A stretch of 64,000 bases of DNA, from the NCBI GenBank assembly GCA_037178625.1, contig CM074142.1, forward strand, positions 1,798,001 to 1,862,000, in the 5' to 3' direction. The notes under the pieces are model-generated. The model did not search any database and was not told the DNA's origin. It worked only from the letters and a program-made list of their open reading frames with translations. Made by a program: the position numbers and the translations under genes. Shown one piece after another: positions 44,101 to 54,173 of the stretch. This stretch comes from Skeletonema tropicum (lineage: Eukaryota; Bacillariophyta; Thalassiosirophyceae; Thalassiosirales; Thalassiosiraceae). Within the stretch, counting starts at the first letter, position 1. The number at the start of each line of letters is the position of its first letter.

Positions 44101-46101
44101 TCATCTATTGCCATGATTGGTTTTAGTTCCCCTCGTACCACTTGCCACGCTAATGCCTGCCACGCACATTTGTGGTAGGCAAGTGATTGGCCTGAATATC
44201 GTACGACCTCATTCCACATCGTAGAGCTCAATTTCATCCTTTCGATCAGTTCATCCAGTGGCCGTTCACTGTCGTAATCTGCAGAGACATTTCCATCATT
44301 ATCATCAACGTAGCTTACGTTATGACGCTTCATCATCCGTTCCCCGAAACAACCATGTAATTCCAGGCCCGGTGCCAATTCTGCGTGCGTTTTCAGGATC
44401 CCACTACTACATGCCGTAAACAGCGCCGGATTGTCTGCTTTTCCTTGGATCTCTCCTGAAATCTGATAATCCCCTGGTTCTTCTGAGTATATATCATTCG
44501 ATACCCCGAGCCCGGTTCTCACGTTGCGTTTCATTCCACGTAGTGCTTCCGCTCTTGCTCGCAAGATCCCGTCACTGAAGTTCCTTTTCGCCATTTCTAT
44601 GTTCGACAATGACGGCTGCATTCGATCATAACACGCTATACAGTCATAATACAGCATGCCTATTGTTGATTTCTTTGCTCGTGCCGCTTCGAATGTTAAC
44701 AATTTGATCATGGCTGCATCAATTGAGTTTCTATCTTTCCGAGATCCCCACTGTTCGTCTGACAGCTCCCCAGTAGACTCCATCTTTTTTGAAAACTCTC
44801 TTGCAAAAAATTTCAGTGCCGTGTTGAAATCAGCTTCTAATAACCCTATGATTCGGAGTTGGTTTATCTGCCGGTTACCTTTTTTCTTTTCCAGCATTAC
44901 ATCCGTCATACTCTTCCATCGTTCAGGGGCGAAACCATATATAAACGGCAGGCTGATCATTATCGACAACCAATCTGCAAACTCATTGTCAGCTACCATA
45001 GCTTTCCACACCGTATAATGTAGGTCTCCATTAGAAGCAGTCTTTTCTTTGGCTTTTCGGAATGCCTCTTGCAGTTGAGCAGAAGTTATTGAGCCCACGG
45101 TTTCCTCCATTGCTACTTCTTTTTCTGTTTGTTTGAGTTGACTCATCCACGCTGCTAGAGTATCACTAATCTCCATTTCTTCGTTCGTGGTTGGGTCTAC
45201 CACTCGATAGTTTCCTTCGAGTATTTGCTTCACCTCCTCAGTTCCCTCCGCACTTATCAATTGCTGTACTGGGGGTTGAGTCGATGGCCCCCCTTCCATT
45301 GCTACCTGTTGCAAATGCCGTTTGTTCCGTTGTAGTATTTTACCTTCGATAGCCGTTTGGGATGTAATTGCCTCCCATAGGAACGGTGATTTGTCAATTA
45401 TCTCATCTATCTTCAGTGTCTCATTTGTCCCATTTTCTCGGACAATTACTTTGACGGGATATGCATTCTTATCCGGTACCTTCAATGAATGGTGGGCATA
45501 GAATTCTTTTTCCATGATTGGTTTTCCTTGAGACGTTTGTTGTATGACTGCATGCGTTTCAAATACTCCTTTATCATAATGGTACAATTCTTCCATATCT
45601 TCAGAGTACATCCACTCATGGCTCGGGACGTCTATGCGATCAAGTCCAACACGATGCCCTTTTGTGAGGATACTAAGCTTCCGATTCGTTGATGCTGCTC
45701 TTGTCGTTCGTATCATTGCGTTCATTTTAGCTTCCCAATCTCCGCCATCTTTTCTTGCTAATGATTGAGCTTGAACTTCGAGCCATCCAATCCTCTTTTC
45801 TGCACAATCCTTCTGGATTTCCCATAGCTCTTTACGTGCTTCCCTGACCTTTACTTTCAAATCTTTAACTTTCATCTGCTCGTAATTACTCGTCAGATCA
45901 TATCCAAGTCTTGCTGCAAGTTTGGTCAGTCCTACACTTGGGGGTGCTCGCCTACGCTGGCAGTCCAACATTGCCTTATACAGCAGTACTTTCTGCCCTG
46001 CCAACGTCAGTTCCGGACTGCGAAAGTACCCATATCGGCGACGTGATGTCTTTTTCAGAGTTGCCCTGATGATATCAGTATATTCCTTATCCAATGCGTT
46101 A
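41145..46101 (-). CDS. LINE ORF, reverse transcriptase - RNase H part (1652 codons)
   Basis: Continues, after removal of HLE-B, from 49998 in the same frame (codon TAT, then AAC GCA TTG GAT AAG). There is no natural start here; the apparent start at 46094 is a TTG. Positions are residues from 46094. About 390-720: reverse transcriptase, with motif A LYYDCIACYDRM (about 480) and motif C SYVDDNDG (about 595). About 1090-1220: RNase H, with SDGS, YRAELEG, FDNESGAF and a His in HVRGHQD, so all catalytic acidic residues are present. About 1380: a Cys/His finger CPNCRQCDDETIAHVFQCSH. A glutamine-rich run is near 1060. The frame ends at 41145. No disabling mutation is visible, so the copy was probably intact when HLE-B landed. 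Confidence 0.95.
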
Positions 46102-46597
46102 TCGGCCCTCGGGGCCCCTGTTCATGGAGCGCAGAGCAGCGTAATAGGGGGCCGCAGGTGCCCTTCTATTACAGGTAGGAAATTCAGAATTATTCAGCCA
46201 AAATTTTCTACAGGGTTTAATTGAGGAATCAGTATATGTGCTTTTTAGTGAGAAGGTTTACCTGGATGACACGTAGAGTCCTCAGTAGAGCCTACCGGCG
46301 TAGGATCTGTATGTGTTCCTACGTAGAAAGCGAGAAGTACCTGTTGAAAGCGAGAAATTTACTGTACTAAAGCCGCTTTTTGAGCATCTAAATCGGTCTG
46401 TACGAGAAAGAAATACAGGTTTTGCACTGGTGTTAGTCGATTTAGTTGTCTTATTTCTTCGTCGCGAGAAATTGACTTTTTTGGAAAACTGTGCAGCGAT
46501 TAATTTTACTAATCACCAGATGCAGACGCTGGATTTAGTTTTCGTATTCTTCGTTGTGAGAAATTGTCCTTTTAGTAAAATTGTGCAGTGATCAATT

Positions 46598-48586
46598 TTA
46601 CTCATCACCAGATGCAGATCCTGCGAAGTAATCATTTGGGATTTCGTGATCCTTCTTCGCTTCTTTCCACTTCTTGTTCGGATTGGTTATGATGTCAGTA
46701 ATCCTGGTTGTCAGGTCTTCCCTGTCTTTGATGAAATCGCCCTTGATTGCTGCTGCGTACGATGTTTTTGTGATTTCCTCTAACTTTCTCTTGCTATACC
46801 TCGTCTTCGACTCTTCTGCCTTTCCCTCCAAGTATTCCACCCACTTTGCTCGCCTCTTGTACGATTCGCAGAACTGGCCATTTTGCTTTCTCTTGCAATT
46901 CTTTATTCGGTTGGTTGAAATGTTGCTTCCCGTCCAGTATATGGCACTGTCCAACGGGTATGCTTGATCTTTGGAGCCAAGTGTTTTGCCTCTGCTGGTA
47001 GCCACGTACATTGTCCCAAGATTCTTGCTAATCTCCCACAACTCATCTGCAGGATCTATTATCATGCGGTTCCAGCGGTCTCCTTTGTCGCATCCAGCTT
47101 CGAGTCCTTGACAGCGGTGAATGGTGATGGCGTAGGCAATTTGCAATGGCATGAATAATGCGGTGCAGCATCCCCTGTTGCAAATCTGCTCGTAGGGTGG
47201 GATTGGCACGTGCTGTGCGCAATAAGTTGGGGTAGGATGCATTTGTATCAGTATGAAATGAGTTAGTAGTGTTTTCGCAGAGAGTGGCAATTGTCTTGTG
47301 TCTTTCGTGTGTCAACTTTTACTCACCGTTGGGTTGTTCTTGTCCCATGGGTCCTCGCCTGGTGGTGGTTTGTATGTAGGGAAATCCACAACAATGTACT
47401 TCGGTAGGCTAACCTCACCTTTACTGTTTGGTCCAACGGAGCGATCCTTATCGTAAACGATCTCGACTACTACCCCAATAGCTGAGACGTACAATCCTGA
47501 GTTGGGATCGATGTTGGCTGACTCCAAGCAAACATGTGCACCTACGCACACATCAAAGGTGTAGAATAGCCTCCTGCCGTAAAAGTGCGACTGGTATGCT
47601 GTGTTATTGCCCGCCATCCTGCTGCTGAATTGACACCTGAGCCTAGCTATTGGTACTTTCAGTCGTTCGTGTGTTTTGATCAGCATGTCTACGTAGGCAG
47701 TTGCATTTGTTTATTAGGTAAAATTGTTCAGTGATCGATTATACTAAAATGATTCAATAAGCAAGCGATACTTAGTGCGGCAGTGCACATGCACACAAAA
47801 TAAACTCACATGATAGTTGAATCAGGAGAGGCCTTCTCTCCGACAGGTACCGGTTTAGACTTTTTCGTGACAGCACCTTTCTCGGACAAATCCGGTTCAT
47901 CATCATCTTGAACAGGTTGATCACGGGAGCCCGAATGAGTTTTGTCTTCAAGTACAAGTTTCCCGTTCTCATCACTGGTGTGAAGTTGAAGGTTGAAAAA
48001 AAAACTTGTAAGTAAAAAGGAAAGACAGAATTTGTAAAACTGTACAATGAACAAAAATACCAAAATCATTGAACCACACGAAGGTTAACCTTCTCTCTTA
48101 CCAAAAATGCTCACAATTTGAAGTGTACGGCGCTTGGCTTGTACCTCCTTTCTGAGCAATAGCGGCAAACATTAAGAAGTTGACCGCTGCAGACACCAGA
48201 TCATCTTTGTCAGTAGAATCAGTCTTACCAACTGGGACATTCGGGTAATGTTCAGACAGTTCATTCAGGATGTACTTGATTGACCCGACTTCAAAGACGG
48301 AAAGAGCAGAAAAGAGCAGTTGTTCCTTCTCCAACTTGGCAACGTCAAACCCATCGCCTAATGCAACAGACGCTAGCAGCAAGAAGATACGATCGTCGGT
48401 ACGCACCAAACGCCAATTGATGTCTGTTACGCTCAATGCAATGACAGGAGCCGACGGTTTAGCGGCAGTCTTGACCCCTGACGAAGTAAGACGTGCATCG
48501 ACATTGCTCCGATTCCGCACGGCACGGAAGCCCTTACCATTACTACCAACGGTGGATATAACTGGATTTGTGTTGCCAAACTTCAT
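46598..48586 (-). CDS. HLE N-terminal domain fused to the C-terminal half of a PIF1-like helicase (4 exons, 526 aa)
   Basis: Model exons 48586-48102, 47974-47810, 47642-47327 and 47212-46598 close to a 1581-nt frame. The third acceptor (CTAG) is the least certain. Exon 1 starts MKFGNTNPVISTVGSNGKG and is related to exon 1 of the HLE-A gene (shared WRLVRTDDRIF and KDDLVSAAVNFLM blocks). Exons 3-4 are recognisable PIF1: FDVCVGAHVCLESAN...GVVVEIVYD (the VGA..ML..N...GT.V.IVY region), then MPLQIAYAITIHRCQGLEAG (helicase motif V) and MYVATSRGKTLG (motif VI). Walker A and B motifs are absent, so it cannot be an active helicase alone. It was probably formed by an internal deletion of an autonomous element's helicase gene. 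Confidence 0.7.
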
Positions 48587-48989
48587 TATTTATTCGGACA
48601 ATGTAGAAATGTGATGATGTAAATGATGCAATGCATAATTTATGAGAGCTGTTGAACGGCTCGACAACGTACAAACTGCCTACATAACCGCCGCCAACGC
48701 ACCAGCGCAATAATCAGCAGAGAACAATGCAATCAATAACCAACCACGTCATGAAGTAAACGAGTTCCTTCGTAAGCTACGTCGGCAACACAAGATCTTG
48801 TGGTTCAACACATCGACAACACGTCGACAAAAAGATTCAGCTCAACACAAGACGTCGACGTGGAGTTAAGAACTGACGTATTGATCAGTACGTGGCCAAA
48901 GATCGGCAGTTATTCAAATGCAAACACGTCGGCAACCAACGTCGGCGTCTATTTAGACTTGCATCAATAGACGACTCGGCAGATAATGT

Positions 48990-49700
48990 AATTGAGCCAA
49001 TGTCGACCTGAGTACTTGCTGCATGAACTTAAATACTTTTTTGTTCATTGGATTTTGCCAACACCTGACTTCTGGTACTTTGTGACGTAAGACGATTGGA
49101 ATCAAGTGTACTAATTCCTTAAGTAACGAAGTTTACCACGTCACTCAGAGAAAAAATTAAGAAAATAGAGGGTGACGGGGATGCACACCGGAAAGAACGA
49201 AGAAGCTCATCGACAATCTGACTTAATTAGCCTGGAAAAGTCCTTTTTAGCACAAATCAAGCGATTTTTAGATCTAAATCATAAGATATAGCATCTAAAT
49301 GACAATCAAAATTGGCATTTCAGCGGGGATAGGAGGGGGGAAAATCCCAACACTTCAAGTTGAAGTTCCGGAAGTAATTTGCTCGCTACTTTGGATCTCC
49401 CCGATGGAAAAGATATGCCTTGTACGCTGGCCCACGCCCACGAAACGCCAACAAAACTTACGACCGTTAGAACAATGACAGCTACCACGCCTTTTCTCAT
49501 TCTTGAGACCTTTTGATTCAAATTTTTTGTGGCCTGTCTCCACGCAATTAGAACCGCTGATGAAGGTGGCTAAGCTCCACCGAAACTCGTAATTAATGAA
49601 TCATAAAGAGTTCGGTTATATTGCTTACTACCATCATCTGGAAAAACTCCTAGCTTGTAATAAGGACTTCGTGGCTTATTGCATTCAAGACATTTCTTTT
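48990..49700. other. HLE-B-specific upstream block, possible captured fragment
   Basis: No counterpart in HLE-A. A minus-strand frame at 49500-49306 begins MRKGVVAVIVLTVVSFVGVS, which looks like a signal peptide, but no gene model extends from it. It may be a captured host exon or chance. Confidence 0.3.
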
Positions 49701-49720
49701 CACATTGATAAAGATTGACA

Positions 49721-49863
49721 ACGTCATTGCAGAGCAACTTTATAGCCGTATTCTATTGTAAAGAGACTAATTGGTAAAATTGTGCACAGCACAATTATAC
49801 CAATTAAGGCCAACGTCATTGCAGAGCAACTTTATAGCCGAATTCCGTTGTATAAAGACTACT
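49721..49863 (+). repeat. Tandem duplication near the right end of HLE-B
   Basis: ACGTCATTGCAGAGCAACTT plus about 30 bp occurs twice (49721-49772 and 49811-49863), separated by an AATTGGTAAAATTGTGC dyad (49770-49806). HLE-A has a single copy at 52039-52091. Confidence 0.9.
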
Positions 49864-49997
49864 GACAAGCCACACAGCAAATGGCCAACAGCAAGATGAC
49901 GACACAATACTTTACAGGCCCCGAGGGCCCGCGCTGAACCCGCCACATACACCGCTGCACGCCACCACTATCGCACCATTCTGCGCGCCCCTGTTTA

Positions 49998-51352
49998 TAT
50001 GCACGCTTCGCCTCCGTCGTACATCCTTCCTCATGGAACTTCGCAACTAGGATGGGAACTTTAAGTTGAATGTTCTTGTCCTCCATCCCTTTTCTTAGCT
50101 CGTCCATGAACTTCTCCACCTTATCTTCTTGATGTAGGGTGAATTGCCTATTGATTGCATTTGGGGGGCGATTTATAAGGCCTCTGAACAACAATTTCTC
50201 ATCAAAGTCAACCCACGCCATTGAATGATCGGAGTGCACAGCCTCATGAGACCCTAGGTACCCAATATGTCGTACCGCATGCTGAAGGCCTGCATCCATG
50301 AGGATGTAATCAAGTCTTTTCGTTCCTCTATTGTAAGTCCGTGGCATTTCCTCGAACTTCCTATAGAATGGGTCCTCCAGAACTGCATTTTGTTGAAACT
50401 CTCTAAACTCCTTATCCGAGAATGTACTTCCATTTGCATCCATCATTACTATTGGTCTATATCCCTTCGATCTTTTCTCTTCAATCAGCTTGGTGAGGTC
50501 GTTGAGGATTTGCTTCCTCGGCCGAGGGTTAACTACTCCATCTTTCATCATTGCAGACTGTTGATGAGTGTATGCTGTGTTTGGCCCTGCATTTGAGGAT
50601 TGACATACTCTATACGCCGTTATGACAACTATCCCTTCATCCCGGCTTCCTTGGAGAATATGCCACGCAAATCTTCCATACTTGTCAGACCCTTGATGCC
50701 GAACTCGTCCCGTCACGTGGCCTGTAATAGTTTGTAGGACTCCTCCTGGCTGATATTTGATTCGATGGTCTATTGGTGGCAATGACGCATACTGAGTGTT
50801 AGCCATATTCTGAAACATTCGTCTCATATTCATATCAAAAATTCCTTTATTATTCGATGTCCATGGGCGGTTCGTTTCTACGTATCCGCATATATCAATC
50901 CCAAGGTCATGGACTACCTCTATCTCGTTTGGTAGAGTATTGGTCCTCAGGACTTTGATGGAGTTAATATTTTGAAACCCGAATCTTACTACTCCATCTT
51001 CATTTTGTCTAAGTTGCATTTTATCTCCCTTTGATTCCAAATTCGACACACTGCCGATGATATCCTGTTCCTTCCGGGGCTTTGATTTATTGCAAACATT
51101 GACTTTTCTTTGATGAACTCTCTTTGTGTCCTCTTCAATTCGCCCGGTCGGATGATCTTCTCCACCACGTGCTCCGCCACCTGCTCGTCGTCGATTGTGG
51201 TTATTGCTATGATGGGAGTTATTGTTATTGTCTTCATACTCGTTTTGGGCCAGCTGACACTCTATTTCTTCCGGGTTTTGTGGTTTCCCAACTTCCCTTT
51301 GTTGAGGCTTCATCTCGGAGTGACTTTTATCGTTATTAGGTTCTACCATCAT
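49998..51352 (-). CDS. LINE ORF, N-terminal endonuclease part (451 codons)
   Basis: Start ATG 51352 (MMVEPNNDKSHSEMKPQQ), preceded by a stop in the leader frame. Residues 1-110 are basic and low-complexity. About residues 115-390 form an exonuclease-endonuclease-phosphatase (APE-type) domain: FGFQNINS (metal site), GYVETNRPW, MMDANGS, RLDYILMD and VHSDHSMAWVDF (terminal Asp/His pair). This domain nicks target DNA for target-primed reverse transcription. The frame runs without interruption into the RT part at 46101 once HLE-B is removed (1355 + 4957 nt = 2104 codons). The residues that follow 49998 in the present sequence are HLE-B sequence. Confidence 0.95.
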
Positions 51353-51512
51353 CTATTCCTCTAGTGCTTCATGGCCTCTCGCAACGGCCGCTACCTTGAT
51401 CTGGCTACGAGAGGCCCACGTAGGAATTAGTACCAACCACTCATTTTGTGTGGATTTTTGTTGGCGATGTGACGGTTTTTCTCTTTTCGAAAAAGTGCCA
51501 ATATTCATGATT

Positions 51513-52226
51513 GCTTAGATTGATAAAGGTTTACACCAATACTTAATGAACGCGATGTAAAAATAGATTAACGCGACGGACAATGTGCACCGAAGCAATT
51601 TTCTGACCACCGACCACGAAGCGAAGCAGGAGGAACAATGCTGTCAGAGAGAGAAAGAATAAAGACACGGATAGACGGAAAAATAATTGTGTATACCGAT
51701 TCCAACACATTTTTGTCTATTGAATTTGTCACAAACGTGACACAACATCGATGAAAATGCGTGCGTCACACGGACAAATGAGAACCAACAGCTCAGGTGT
51801 AATGACGTGTTGTTGAAGTTGAAGTGACACAGACGTGGCAAAATCCAAAAAAAAAAGATGCGCCAGAGGCAGAGAATGTCAGTTTTTTCATTTCCGCGAA
51901 GAAGCGAGAGAAATTGTCAATCACGAGAAAGACAATTTGAATTGGTAAAATTGTGCACAAAACAATTCTACTAAATACTCAAGTAATTATCTAACATCAC
52001 AACAAACCAGAACATCACCGTCCACCAAATACACTACGTCTACGACGTCATTGCAGAGCAACTTTATAGCCAGATTCCATTGTAAAAAGACTAACAAACA
52101 ACAGTGCAATGGCCAACTACAAAATGACACAATACTCGACAGGCCCCGAGGGCCCGCGCTGATCCCGCCACAGGCACCACCACGACCACGCCACCACTCT
52201 CGCCACATTCTGCGCGCCCCTGTTTA
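51513..52226 (-). other. Leader/promoter side of HLE-A, now detached from its gene
   Basis: In the pre-LINE state this lay directly upstream of the ATG at 40941. It includes a GGTAAAATTGTGCA dyad (51945-51972), the ACGTCATTGCAGAGC unit (52039) and the inverse terminal motif (52142-52154). No ORF of note. Confidence 0.7.
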
Positions 52227-52561
52227 TTCATGCGTTACCACACTTGGTCGTTTGTTAACTTGCGTTTACTTTAGAATTCGAATTGTAAGCGTCCATATCT
52301 TGGAAAACAAACTTCCAAGAAACAATCATATCTTGGAAACAAATATCCAAGAATCATTCCCACCTTGGGAACAATCATCCAAGAAGCATTCTTATCTTGG
52401 ATACAATCATCTTAAGAAACAATCATTGCTTCACATATTCTTTCCCTGATAACGTAATCTACTACCTTCAACCTTTTGTATCTATCCCCAAAGATACATA
52501 ATCTAACATACCATCGATAAGTACAGAATCAATACCAATACGGGCTACTTCCCGTTTGTCA
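52227..52561 (-). repeat. 5' part of Copia LTR2 (335 of 387 bp)
   Basis: Starts (minus strand) TGACAAACGGGAAGTAGCCC at 52561 and stops at the HLE-A insertion point. It is inserted into the copy-2 gene: host sequence GTATCGTTGCTC resumes at 52562, as in copy 1 near 21087. Confidence 0.95.
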
Positions 52562-53479
52562 GTATCGTTGCTCAACTTCTCCTCAACGCCTGCGGGATGT
52601 AGGGTTGCCGGTTGTTTGGTCTCTTTGCTCTTCCTGTTCTTGTCCACGCATGCTTTCAAATTTGATCGCAGAGACATGTCATGCTTTTGACAATGTTGTT
52701 CCTTCCACCGACGAAATACAACTGCAAACCTAGAGTGGATCATCTTCCGAAGAATAATTTGGTACACTTCCTCTATCGCATCTTGCTGGAAATTCATCGA
52801 GGGGGACTGACACAATGATACAAATTTGGAGTGGATGGATGAGTTGTGCATCACAAGATGTTTTCCATCCTTGAAGCAAGAACGAAGGTTTTGTTTCATA
52901 CGTTCCTGTGTAAATGCGTTGCGGATGACTTCCATTGCATCCTTGCCCCATTCAAAGAAGTACGATGAAACCAACGTAAGTCCACCACAGTTTACCATTG
53001 ACATGTTTGTATCGTAGTACTTTGCCAAGTACTCCTCATCGGTGCCTTAGTTTGTAACTCGTAGGTAGAGCGCTTCATTACTCCCTTCTCAAAAGCGGCA
53101 GTGATATTGGCAGGATTTGCTTTCAACATTGTATACTCTTCAAAATGTTGACGGAAGGTGGTGGTGTCTTTGTCTTCATAATCGGCAGCGGCATCAGTTT
53201 GGATAGTGTTGTTGCTGAAGTAATCACACATTTTTGACCAAATCCGTAACGTTATGTCACCGAAGTGCGCTTTGGTGCCCTCTGGCGAATGTAGACAAAT
53301 CGGTGCTGTTTGTAGGGCATAGGAGCACCTACATCTCGACCAAATTCAAAGTGCATATTCTCTGGGGATGCTTCGTTTCTGTAAAGTCTCATCACCTTTG
53401 CGCTGATGCTATGGCATTCCATGGCATCTTTCTCTGTCATCCAGACGCCCATCGGACATGGCTCGGATGTGACCGCCAT
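52562..53479 (-). pseudogene. Multicopy unknown gene, copy 2 (frameshifted, cut by Copia LTR)
   Basis: Paralogue of 21046-21804, starting MAVTSEPCPMGVWMTEKD at 53479. It contains the middle segment (FEEYTMLKANPANITAAFEK...MAKYYDTNMSMVNCGG) that copy 1 lacks. Two frameshifts are visible relative to copy 1 and to continuous coding: one near 53285 (a missing base before CCAGAGGGCACC) and one near 53047. The C-terminal end is replaced by LTR2 at 52561. The conserved core MEVIRNAFTQERMKQNLRSC is present. The function is unknown. Confidence 0.75.
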
Positions 53480-53689
53480 ATTGGCCTCGACGAATTATGT
53501 GTGTAGTGTTCGATGTGTAAGAGCCGTTGGCATTGTCATGATGTTTGTACAAATAAAAGAGAGGCGGTGACGATTTCGGATTTCGGATTTTGAATTTTGA
53601 ATTTTGCAACTAGCTAACTGTACGGTACTTTCAATCTACTGTACCTCTTACGTAGAGGTTATCTAGCCAAGGTATTATGGAGGGTCTGC

Positions 53690-53730
53690 GCGCGATACGC
53701 AGCCCATTCTTTTATGTGCCCTGTGCGCAG
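53690..53730 (+). repeat. Dispersed GATACGCAGCCCATTCTTTTA segment
   Basis: Near copies at 22258-22290 (plus) and, inverted, at 17893-17925. The surrounding open frame (53976-53659, minus) is unrecognised. Confidence 0.6.
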
Positions 53731-54173
53731 CACTTCGCACTTCCCCTGCATGCGAACCGCCGCGCGCCTTGTTCTGCACTCCTGTAAAGTATTCGTGATT
53801 CTCACAGGTTTCAAGACAGAGTTTAGCAATCGTGTTAGGATGTACATATGTGCGGCGGCAGGGCAAGCTTCTCCCGGCTTTCGTGCTTCTGTTCTTGCTG
53901 CACGAAATTCACTTGCTGCATAAAAGTGAGCATAATAGAGCACTTGTTTTTTGGGTAGGTGCTTTCGTAGATCCAAAAGGTTGATCTGTATAATGTATTC
54001 TCTAGTTGTTATTATATGATTATGGTGCTGATCAGTATGCCAACATGTGAAGAACTGTTCTTTGCCTTACAGAGCACAGAGCTTGTAAGAGCCTGTTTTT
54101 TCTTATTACAATTACAATCTGCTGAGCAGTTTCTTCTTATGAACTTTCTGATTACTAGTAATAGTAAAACTCT

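Larger units (their letters stand above)
46102..49997 (-). mobile_element. HLE-B: Helitron-like element carrying a truncated PIF1 gene
   Basis: The exact ends are given by restoring the LINE frame: insertion between A and T of GCGTTA/TATGCACG. The left end is TCGGCCCTCGGGGCC (46102-46116); the inverse motif GGCCCCGAGGGCC is at 49917-49929; the right end is GCGCGCCCCTGTTTA. These match HLE-A at both ends, so both belong to one family with different internal genes (3896 bp here). The region 48600-49760 upstream of the gene is longer than in HLE-A and may contain captured sequence. Confidence 0.9.
40946..51495 (-). mobile_element. Full-length non-LTR retrotransposon (LINE), interrupted by HLE-B
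   Basis: A 17-bp target duplication TGCCAATATTCATGATT flanks it (40929-40945 and 51496-51512). The 3' end (left) is a (TTA)n-type tail rather than poly(A), as in several LINE clades. Removing HLE-B leaves 6654 bp with a 143-bp leader, one 2103-codon ORF and a 3' UTR of about 200 bp. The insertion hit the leader/start region of the HLE-A gene: the duplicated 17 bp include its ATG. Confidence 0.96.
37256..52226 (-). mobile_element. HLE-A: Helitron-like element carrying a Ulp1 protease gene (with nested LINE)
   Basis: The ends are fixed by comparison with uninterrupted LTR1 (34700-35069): the insertion sits between A and T of AGCTAA/TTCATG, so either no target duplication or a 2-bp AT one. The left end starts TCGGCCCTCGGGGCC (37256-37270). 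The inverse GGCCCCGAGGGCC is at 52142-52154, about 72 bp inside the right end, which finishes CCCCTGTTTA. Without the nested LINE the element is about 4.4 kb. The left 640 bp are closely similar to the left end of HLE-B. Insertion at A^T, a 5' TC and asymmetric terminal inverted repeats fit Helitron2/Helentron-like elements. However, the genes run opposite to the TC end, no Rep domain is seen and the right tip is not CTRR, so a different class is possible. Confidence 0.88.

Noticed and set aside
42016..45018. Plus-strand open frames of 82-149 codons
   Set aside because: Antisense shadows of the LINE reverse-transcriptase ORF.
46598..47290. PIF1 fragment in HLE-B as a functional helicase
   Set aside because: Only motifs V-VI and the preceding domain are present; the nucleotide-binding motifs are missing.
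37256..49997. HLE elements as classical TIR transposons
   Set aside because: The outermost 30 bp of the two ends are not inverted repeats of each other, and the only duplication possible is 2 bp (AT).
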